This document shows positions 51,205 through 57,063 of a stretch of 57,063 nt of DNA, one piece after another. The translations under genes and the position numbers were made by a program. Numbering within the stretch: position 1 is the first letter of the stretch; each line of letters starts with the position of its first letter. The notes under the pieces are model-generated. The model saw only the letters and a program-made list of their open reading frames with translations, had not been told where the DNA came from and searched no databases. This DNA comes from Streptomyces sp. ISL-94 (GTDB taxonomy: Bacteria; Actinomycetota; Actinomycetes; Streptomycetales; Streptomycetaceae), in assembly GCF_018614075.1 (NCBI RefSeq), contig NZ_JAGGOZ010000119.1, positions 1 to 57,063 of the forward strand, given 5' to 3'.

Positions 51205-53022
51205 ATGTCGATGCATCGGCTGTCGGGCTGCCCCAGCTGCGCGGAACCCCTGGAGGAGGGTGACCGTTTCTGCGGCGTCTGCGGCTACGCCGTCACCGCC
51301 CCTCCCCCGGCTGCGGCCGCGGACCACCCGACGATCCCGCTTCCCACGGGCTCGCCGCGCGGCGCCGCCGGGCAGGAAGCGGAAGCGGATACGGGTTCCC
51401 CCGCGGGCGGCCACGGGGCCCCGGCTCCCGCGGGGCCCTACGGCGCAGCCGAGCCCGCCCCCGGCTGGGGCAGTGTGGCCGCGGCGGCGCCGACCCTGGT
51501 CGGCGACCCGGCCGACTGGGCCACCCCGGCGCCGGAGCCGGGCCCTGCCGAAGCCCCCGAGGGGGCCCCCCGGCGCAGGGGCGACATCCCGGCGGGCTCC
51601 GGCCGCGTGCCCGACCCGGCCGACTGGGCCACGCCGGCGCCGGAGCCGGGCCCTGCCGAAGCCCCCGAGGGGGCCCCCCGGCGCAGGGGCGGCATCCCGG
51701 CGGGCTCCGGCCGCGTGCACGGGGCCCCGTACGAGACCGCGCACGAAGGCGGCCCGTACGAGACCCCGTACGGGACGACCCCGTTCGGGACCGCCCCGCA
51801 GGCCGCGGTGGACGAGCCCGAGGCCCGGCACGACCTGGCCGGCAGCGCCGGCACGCCCCCCGAGGGCACCCCGTGGAGCCCGGGCGGCGAATCCCCGTAC
51901 GGGGCGAGTCCGTACGGCACCGCCCCGCAGGACCCGGCCGACGGGCCGGCCGCCCGCTACGACCTGCCCGCCGGACCGACGACTCCCCCCGAGGGGACCC
52001 CGTGGGGCGCGGCGGACGGCGCCACCGCGACCGAGGGCGGCCCGGGGGCGGCCGCCGAAGCCGCGCAGGGCTCCGGCGGCAAGACCTGCGTGGCCTGCCG
52101 GGCCGGGCACGTCGACACCGACGGGTACTGCGAGCACTGCGGGCACGCCCAGCCACGGGAGCGGGACCACCAGGAGGAGGAGCTCGGGAGCGTCGCCGCC
52201 GTCAGCGACCGCGGGCTGCGCCACCACCGCAACGAGGACTCGTTCGCCGTCGCGGCCACCGCCCTGCCCGATGGCTCCGCCGCCACCGTCGCCATCGTCT
52301 GCGACGGCGTCTCCTCCGCCAGCCGTCCCGACGAGGCCTCGGCCGCCGCGGCCGGCGCCGCCAACGAGGCCCTGCTCGACGCGCTTCCCCGCGGCGCCCA
52401 CCCCCAAGAGGCGATGCGCGAGGCGATCCTGGCCGCGGCCGCCGCCGTCAACGCGCTGGCCCCGGAGGCCGCCGGCGCGCAGAACGCGCCCGCCTGCACC
52501 CTGGTCGGCGCCGTGGTCAGCGGCGGATTGCTGACCATCGGCTGGGTGGGCGACAGCCGCGCGTACTGGGTCCCGGACGACCGCGCCGCGCTGCCCCGCC
52601 GCCTCACCGAGGACGACTCCTGGGCGGCCCAGATGGTCGCGGCCGGGCTGATGGGCGAGGCCGAGGCCTATGCCGATGTCCGCGCCCACGCCATCACCGG
52701 CTGGCTCGGGGCGGATGCGTACGACCTCGAACCGCACACCGCGGTCTTCAAGCCGGACCACCCCGGGGTGGTCGTGGTCTGCACCGACGGCCTGTGGAAC
52801 TACGCCGAGTCCGCCCGGGAGATGGCCCAGGTACTGCCCTCGGACGCCGCCGCCCGGCCCCTGCACAGCGCCCAGGTCCTGGTCGGGCACGCCCTCGACG
52901 GCGGCGGCCACGACAACGTCACCGTGGCCGTGGTGCCGTTCGCCGCGACCCCGCAGGCCGACACCGGGCCGCAAGCCCCACCGCAACCGGAAGCGGAAGC
53001 GGACGCCCCGGACCGGGCCTGA
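51205..53022 (+). CDS. PP2C-type protein phosphatase with two zinc ribbons
   Basis: 605 aa. First ribbon Cys9, 12, 23, 26 (CPSCAEPL...FCGVCG), a 265-residue Pro/Gly/Ala linker with a recent tandem duplication, second ribbon Cys295, 298, 309, 312 (CVACRAG...YCEHCG), then a PP2C domain: SDRGLRHHRNEDSFAV, VCDGVSSASRPDEAS, GWVGDSRAYWV, CTDGLWNYAE and HDNVTVAVV. All metal aspartates are present. It starts 3 bp after pknG (ATG 51205, or GTG 51202). By context it is the phosphatase counteracting the PknG-like kinase. Confidence 0.92.
   Translation: MSMHRLSGCPSCAEPLEEGDRFCGVCGYAVTAPPPAAAADHPTIPLPTGSPRGAAGQEAEADTGSPAGGHGAPAPAGPYGAAEPAPGWGSVAAAAPTLVGDPADWATPAPEPGPAEAPEGAPRRRGDIPAGSGRVPDPADWATPAPEPGPAEAPEGAPRRRGGIPAGSGRVHGAPYETAHEGGPYETPYGTTPFGTAPQAAVDEPEARHDLAGSAGTPPEGTPWSPGGESPYGASPYGTAPQDPADGPAARYDLPAGPTTPPEGTPWGAADGATATEGGPGAAAEAAQGSGGKTCVACRAGHVDTDGYCEHCGHAQPRERDHQEEELGSVAAVSDRGLRHHRNEDSFAVAATALPDGSAATVAIVCDGVSSASRPDEASAAAAGAANEALLDALPRGAHPQEAMREAILAAAAAVNALAPEAAGAQNAPACTLVGAVVSGGLLTIGWVGDSRAYWVPDDRAALPRRLTEDDSWAAQMVAAGLMGEAEAYADVRAHAITGWLGADAYDLEPHTAVFKPDHPGVVVVCTDGLWNYAESAREMAQVLPSDAAARPLHSAQVLVGHALDGGGHDNVTVAVVPFAATPQADTGPQAPPQPEAEADAPDRA
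51505..51720 (+). repeat. 108-bp tandem duplication in the phosphatase linker
   Basis: Two head-to-tail copies, 51505-51612 and 51613-51720, differing at about three bases. Each encodes 36 residues containing DPADWATPAPEPGPAEAPEG. The near identity, including third positions, indicates recent duplication. Confidence 0.95.
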
Positions 53023-53106
53023 CCGCCTGACCGGCCCCGGCCGCCCGGTCGGTTCCCGGCCGCAGCCTGCCGCCCAAAGCCCTCTAGGACCCTAGGAGTC
53101 CAGCCG

Positions 53107-54432
53107 ATGGCGAACTTCGCCAAGCCGAGCGCCCCGCGCTTCAGCGTGGAGGTGTACCAGAACGAGTTCCTCCCCCAGGGCGGGCGGGACGTCCACGCCA
53201 TCGTCACGGTCACCTCCACCGGTGGCGCCCAGGCCACCCGCGCCGCGGCCGCCCAGGGCTCGGCGGCCGTCGTGATCATGGTCGACTGCTCCGGTTCCAT
53301 GGAGTACCCGCCGGACAAGATGCGCGGCGCCCGCGAGGCCACGGCCGCGGCCGTCGACACCCTGCGCGACGGCACCGCCTTCGCCGTGGTCGCCGGTACG
53401 CACGTGGCCAAGGAGGTCTACCCGGGCCAGGGCCGGCTCGCCGTCGCCGACCCGGTCACCCGCGCCCAGGCCAAGGAGGCGCTGCGCGGGCTCAGCTCGG
53501 GCGGCGGCACCGCCATCGGCACCTGGCTGCGCCTCGCCGACGGACTGCTGCGCCAGTCCTCCGCCCCGATCCGGCACGGCATCCTGCTGACCGACGGCCG
53601 CAACGAGCACGAGGAGCCGGCCGTGCTGCGCGCCACCCTCGACGCCTGCGCGGGCCGCTTCACCTGCGACGCCCGCGGGGTGGGCACCGACTGGGAGGTC
53701 AAGGAGGTCACCGGCATCGCGAGCGCGCTGCTCGGCTCCGCGGACATCGTGGCCGACCCGGCCCACCTCGCCGAGGACTTCACGCGCATGATGGAGAACG
53801 TCATGGGCAAGGAGGTCGCGGACGTCGCGCTGCGCCTGTGGACCCCGGTGGGCGTGGAGATCCAGTACGTCAAGCAGGTCGCGCCGACCGTCCAGGACCT
53901 GACCGGGCGCCGCACCGAGGCGGGCCCGCGCGCCGGGGACTACCCGACCGGATCATGGGGCGACGAGTCCCGCGAGTACCACGTGTGCGTCCGCGTGCCG
54001 AGTGCGGCGCTGGGCCAGGAGATGCTCGCCGCCCGCGCCTCGCTCGTCCTGCCGGGAGCGGCGGGCGAGCCCGCCGCCGTACTGGCCCAGGGTCTGGTGC
54101 GCGCCGTGTGGACGGACGACCTGGCCGCCTCCACCGCCATCAACCCGCAGGTCGCCCACTACACGGGGCAGGCGGAGCTCGCGCAGGCTATCCAGCAGGG
54201 CCTGGAAGCCCGCAAACTGGGCGATGTCGACGGCGCCACGGCCAAACTGGGACGCGCCGTACAGCTGGCGAGTGTTTCCGGGAACGCCGACACTGCCAGA
54301 CTGCTGGCGAAGGTGGTGGATGTCGTGGACGCGGTGGCGGGTACTGTGCGGCTGAAAGCCAAGGTTGCCGATGCCGACGAGATGACTCTTGAAACGCGAT
54401 CGACGCAGACCGTCCGAGTGAAGAAGACCTGA
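53107..54432 (+). CDS. von Willebrand factor type A domain protein
   Basis: 441 aa cytosolic. vWA domain at about 52-235 with MIDAS residues DCSGSM (Asp60, Ser62, Ser64), the Thr in GGGTAIGTWL and Asp in LLTDGRNEHEE. A beta-rich middle region and a C-terminal helical segment (QQGLEARKLGDVDGATAKLG, TPR-like) follow. Metal-dependent vWA domains bind protein ligands. It lies 84 bp after the phosphatase, with TAGGAG near its ATG, and 47 bp before the FHA gene. In this cluster it is probably an adaptor for the kinase/phosphatase/FHA set; no direct evidence. Confidence 0.88.
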   Translation: MANFAKPSAPRFSVEVYQNEFLPQGGRDVHAIVTVTSTGGAQATRAAAAQGSAAVVIMVDCSGSMEYPPDKMRGAREATAAAVDTLRDGTAFAVVAGTHVAKEVYPGQGRLAVADPVTRAQAKEALRGLSSGGGTAIGTWLRLADGLLRQSSAPIRHGILLTDGRNEHEEPAVLRATLDACAGRFTCDARGVGTDWEVKEVTGIASALLGSADIVADPAHLAEDFTRMMENVMGKEVADVALRLWTPVGVEIQYVKQVAPTVQDLTGRRTEAGPRAGDYPTGSWGDESREYHVCVRVPSAALGQEMLAARASLVLPGAAGEPAAVLAQGLVRAVWTDDLAASTAINPQVAHYTGQAELAQAIQQGLEARKLGDVDGATAKLGRAVQLASVSGNADTARLLAKVVDVVDAVAGTVRLKAKVADADEMTLETRSTQTVRVKKT

Positions 54433-54479
54433 GAAGACCTGACGTGATGACGCAGGGAGATGAAGGGGGAAGCGCCGCC

Positions 54480-55469
54480 ATGCCGACCTGCCCGAACGGG
54501 CACCAGTCCGCCTCCGAAGACTGGTGCGAGGTCTGCGGCCACCGCATGGCCCCGGAAGGCGCCCGCCCGGCGCCCTCCTACGGCTACGGCTACCCCCCGA
54601 CCGCCGGTGAGCCGACCGCGCAGGCCGAGCTCTGCCCGCAGTGCCGGACCCCCCGCGAGGCCATGGCTCCGTTCTGCGAGGAGTGCCGGTACAACTTCCT
54701 GACGCGTACGCCTACTTCCTACACTCCGCTCAGCCCGGACGGGGGCCCGCAGGCGACCGGTGCCACGCCGCCTCCGCCGCCGTTGCAGAAGCCTCCGGCG
54801 TACTCGCAGGACCACTTCGAGTACCAGGGCTCGCGGCCCTCCCGGGTCAACCGGGCCGCCGAGCCGCTCCAGCGCGAGGACGACTGGCTGCTGCCGCCTC
54901 CCTCGCCCGAGCCGCGGCAGGAGTACCAGCAGCAGCCCGAGCAGGAGCCGCGGTACCAGCAGCAGCCCCCGCCGCAGCAGCGGCAGGAGTACCAGCAGCC
55001 GCAGCAGCCGTACCAGCAGCAGCAGCCGCCCCAGCAGCAGCACCAGTCCTTCGCGCCCCAGGGCGGCACCTGGAGCGCGACGATCGGCCCCGACCGCTCG
55101 TACTTCATGGCGATGATGCAGCGCAGCGGCCCCGAGGCGGCCGGGCTCAACCTGCCCGCGTACTCCCCGGAGCAGCACCTCCCGCTCTCCGGCGGCCAGA
55201 TCACCATCGGCCGGCGCCGCGCCTCCACCGGCGAGTCCCCCGACATCGACCTGTCGGTACCCCCGGAGGACCCGGGCGTCTCCCACCAGCACGCGGTGCT
55301 CGTCCAGCAGCCCGACCTCAGCTGGGCGGTGGTGGACCAGAACTCCACCAACGGCACCACCATCAACGGCGGCGAGGAGCCGATCCAGCCCTACGTGCCG
55401 GTCCCGCTGGGCGATGGCGACCGGGTCCACGTCGGCGCCTGGACGACGATCACCATCCGCCGCGGCTGA
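54480..55469 (+). CDS. FHA-domain protein with double zinc ribbon
   Basis: 329 aa. Two ribbons: CPNGHQSASEDWCEVCG (Cys4, His8, Cys16, Cys19) and CPQCRTPREAMAPFCEEC (Cys52, 55, 66, 69). A Gln/Pro-rich linker (about 80-205) leads to an FHA domain (about 228-329) with the phosphothreonine-binding set IGRRRAS, VSHQHAVL and NSTNGTTING. Mycobacterial PknG acts through the FHA protein GarA; this protein may play a comparable reader/effector part, though it lacks GarA's short layout. ATG 54480 has GGGGGA about 10 nt upstream; ATG 54447 or GTG 54444 would add 11-12 residues. The 3' end overlaps the convergent gene by 20 bp. Confidence 0.88.
   Translation: MPTCPNGHQSASEDWCEVCGHRMAPEGARPAPSYGYGYPPTAGEPTAQAELCPQCRTPREAMAPFCEECRYNFLTRTPTSYTPLSPDGGPQATGATPPPPPLQKPPAYSQDHFEYQGSRPSRVNRAAEPLQREDDWLLPPPSPEPRQEYQQQPEQEPRYQQQPPPQQRQEYQQPQQPYQQQQPPQQQHQSFAPQGGTWSATIGPDRSYFMAMMQRSGPEAAGLNLPAYSPEQHLPLSGGQITIGRRRASTGESPDIDLSVPPEDPGVSHQHAVLVQQPDLSWAVVDQNSTNGTTINGGEEPIQPYVPVPLGDGDRVHVGAWTTITIRRG
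54914..55045 (+). repeat. CAG/CCG-rich (Gln-Pro) low-complexity repeat in the FHA gene
   Basis: Irregular CAGCAG(C/CC) runs encode EYQQQPEQEPRYQQQ and PYQQQQPPQQQHQ. Likely a flexible, length-variable linker between ribbons and FHA domain. Confidence 0.8.
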
Positions 55470-56487
55470 CCCCGGGCCGGTCCGGCTCCCCCAGGGGCCA
55501 TACGTACGGGCCCTGGGGATCGTCGAGCCACGCCCACTGGCCCTCGTCGGTGACGGTGACCCCGAAGCGCTCCCGGGCGGGCCGGTTCTCGCGACGCCAC
55601 AGGTCCAGGGCCTCGCGGGGGTGCAGTGTGCCCTCGGTCAGCACGAGCATGAACTGGAAGCGCTCGTTCTCCACCAGCTCGTACGGGAGCCCTGGCGGCA
55701 GCCCGGCCGGCTCCTGCGGCGGCGCGGCGGTGGCCCCGCGCAGCGGGACGAAGTAGGCCGGGGTGTGCAGGAAGCGGCCCTCGGCGAAATCGGGTCCCCG
55801 GGCCGTGAGCGCGATCAGCCCGGTCGACAGCGGTGCCAGGATCCGCGCCCCCGGCCGGCACTGGCCGAGCCAGGCGTGCGGGATCAGCGGAAGCGTGCAC
55901 GTCACCATGATCCGGTCGAACGGGGCCCGGGCGGGGCAGCCGCGCGCCCCGTCGCCCGTGACCACCTCGGGGTGGTAGCCCAGCCGGGCCAGGTGTGTGC
56001 GCGCGGACTCGGTGATCTCCTCGTCGAGGTCCACGGTGGTGACGAGGCCGTCGCCGAGGCGGTGGCAGAGCAGGGCGGCGTTGTATCCGGTGCCCGCGCC
56101 GATCTCCAGCACGTTGTCGCCGGCGCGCACGTCGAGCGCGGCCAGCATCTTCGCCATGAGGGAGGGCTGGCTGCTGGAGGAGACCAGCCGGCCGTCGCGC
56201 AGCCGGGTCGCGAGCGGGGTGTCGGCGTAGACGCCGCGCAGCCAGCGGGCCCGCCGCTCGGGGTCCTGGTCCTCCTCCCAGAGCCGTTCGTGGCCGGCGC
56301 CGCGGCTGGTCCAGAAGTAGGGGACGAAGAGGTGCCGGGGCACGGCGGCGAACGCCGCCCGCCAGACCGGGTCCTCCAGCACCCCGGCCGCCGTCAGCTC
56401 CCGCACCTGGGCGGCGTGCGCGGTCTCCCGCAGGTCCCGCACCCCGGTGCGCGCCGTACGGGGTGCACGTGGCGTGTGTGCGCCCAT
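55450..56487 (-). CDS. PCMT-like SAM-dependent methyltransferase
   Basis: 345 aa. Class I methyltransferase fold of the protein-L-isoaspartate methyltransferase type: WRAAFAAVPRHLFVPYFW, SSSSQPSLMAKMLAALDV, SAM-binding LEIGAGTGYNAALL, VTTVDLDEEI and GDGARGCPARAPFDRI. About 100 residues longer than housekeeping Pcm; such long forms in actinomycetes include enzymes of peptide modification and of unknown role. No RiPP precursor or lanthipeptide gene is nearby, so general protein repair or an orphan function is as likely. The 3' end overlaps the FHA gene. Confidence 0.85.
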   Translation of the reverse strand: MGAHTPRAPRTARTGVRDLRETAHAAQVRELTAAGVLEDPVWRAAFAAVPRHLFVPYFWTSRGAGHERLWEEDQDPERRARWLRGVYADTPLATRLRDGRLVSSSSQPSLMAKMLAALDVRAGDNVLEIGAGTGYNAALLCHRLGDGLVTTVDLDEEITESARTHLARLGYHPEVVTGDGARGCPARAPFDRIMVTCTLPLIPHAWLGQCRPGARILAPLSTGLIALTARGPDFAEGRFLHTPAYFVPLRGATAAPPQEPAGLPPGLPYELVENERFQFMLVLTEGTLHPREALDLWRRENRPARERFGVTVTDEGQWAWLDDPQGPYVWPLGEPDRPGVSRGGW

Positions 56488-56609
56488 GCCTCCACTGTCC
56501 TGCGGGCGGCCCGCGTGTGCGAATGCGGTGGGTCCTGCCCGGTCCTTGTCCGGTCCCGCGGGGTCCTGGGACCCAGGTCTTCCGTCCGGGCGTCTGAGAC
56601 GATGGTCGG

Positions 56610-57014
56610 GTGAATGAGATTCCGCGGGGCACGCTTCAAGAGCAGACCTTTTATGAGCAGGTGGGCGGGGAAGAGACCTTCCGCCGCCTCGTCCGGCGCT
56701 TCTACCAGGGGGTCGCGGAAGACCCGCTGCTGCGCCCGATGTACCCGGAGGAGGACCTCGGTCCGGCGGAGGAGCGGTTCACCCTGTTCCTGATGCAGTA
56801 CTGGGGCGGCCCGACCACTTACAGCGAGCACCGCGGCCATCCGCGCCTGCGGATGCGGCACGCCCCGTTCCAGGTCGACGCGGCCGCCCACGACGCGTGG
56901 CTAAAGCACATGCGGGTGGCCCTGGACGAGCTGGGCCTGGCGCAGGAGCACGAGGCGCAGCTCTGGAAGTACCTGACGTACGCCGCCGCCTCGATGATCA
57001 ACACCGCAGGCTAG
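56610..57014 (+). CDS. glbO: Group II truncated haemoglobin
   Basis: 134 aa, GTG start. Sequence follows trHbO closely: RRFYQGVAEDPLLRPMYP (B10 Tyr), EERFTLFLMQYWGGPTTYSE, RGHPRLRMRHAPF with the proximal His, and DAWLKHM with the G8 Trp. It binds oxygen and other small ligands through haem; in mycobacteria GlbO is linked to respiration and nitrosative/oxidative stress. It is divergent from the methyltransferase gene by 122 bp. Confidence 0.94.
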   Translation: MNEIPRGTLQEQTFYEQVGGEETFRRLVRRFYQGVAEDPLLRPMYPEEDLGPAEERFTLFLMQYWGGPTTYSEHRGHPRLRMRHAPFQVDAAAHDAWLKHMRVALDELGLAQEHEAQLWKYLTYAAASMINTAG

Positions 57015-57063
57015 TGCTGTGGCCGGGAAGGTTTGCCGGGGCGCGGCGTCCGGTGCGGTGCAT

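Noticed and set aside
48250..52986. 1578-residue antisense reading frame opposite pknG/PP2C
   Set aside because: Composition is Arg/Gly/Pro/His-rich with no domain; it is the expected mirror of strong third-position G/C bias in the real genes.
54480..56487. PCMT-like methyltransferase as part of a RiPP cluster
   Set aside because: No precursor peptide, cyclase or lanthionine synthetase gene is visible; neighbours are signalling and globin genes.

Overview
The window is chromosomal DNA of a Streptomyces-type actinomycete. Signs of this are the very high G+C, GTG and TTG starts, strong third-position G/C bias (which produces long false ORFs opposite almost every gene), an Fe-type sodF with a Nur-type operator, a csn-type chitosan-oligosaccharide operon and a PknG cluster. 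From memory, and not checked, the gene order resembles the SCO2626 to SCO2670 region of S. coelicolor, so most of this looks like conserved core chromosome. I see no phage, plasmid, transposase, rRNA or tRNA gene.

Layout. 1-4 kb: a SpoIIE-type membrane phosphatase, an Eis-like acetyltransferase, a Nei-type DNA glycosylase and rpiB. 4-8 kb: two similar amino-acid permeases on either side of bioY. 8-9.8 kb: sodF with its operator, a degenerate two-repeat CRISPR-like remnant and a DsbA/FrnE-like protein. 9.9-24.3 kb: two pepN paralogues enclosing a repeat-rich gap, an AbiEi/nuclease-like protein, a PNPOx-like and a VOC protein with a divergent CGNR regulator, a large secreted subtilase, asd and a mazEF-type pair. 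24.5-29.3 kb: a four-gene MFS-EamA-EamA-LysR operon facing a MarR gene across a perfect palindrome. 29.4-37.5 kb: a small membrane protein, malQ, a secreted GH84-like protein, an HNH protein and an MscS channel. 37.5-44.3 kb: csnR-E-F-G-H-K. 44.5-55.5 kb: seven co-directional genes, namely a GlnX-like membrane sensor, a GlnH-like binding protein, a coiled-coil protein, a PknG-like kinase, a PP2C phosphatase, a von Willebrand A protein and an FHA protein. 55.4-57.0 kb: a PCMT-like methyltransferase and a group II truncated haemoglobin.

How the genes work together. The csn genes form a complete route: repressor, ABC importer without its own ATPase, GH4 glycosidase and sugar kinase. The 44.5-55.5 kb cluster is the most interesting system. 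It extends the mycobacterial GlnX-GlnH-PknG amino-acid-sensing module with a coiled-coil protein, a dedicated phosphatase, a vWA protein and an FHA phosphothreonine reader, and the kinase, phosphatase and FHA protein together carry six zinc-ribbon-like motifs. Other points of interest are dispersed palindromic repeats in three intergenic gaps, a palindromic element in frame inside malQ, and a GH84 protein whose catalytic pair reads Gln-Asp instead of Asp-Asp. Functions come from motif recognition by eye; no database search was run.
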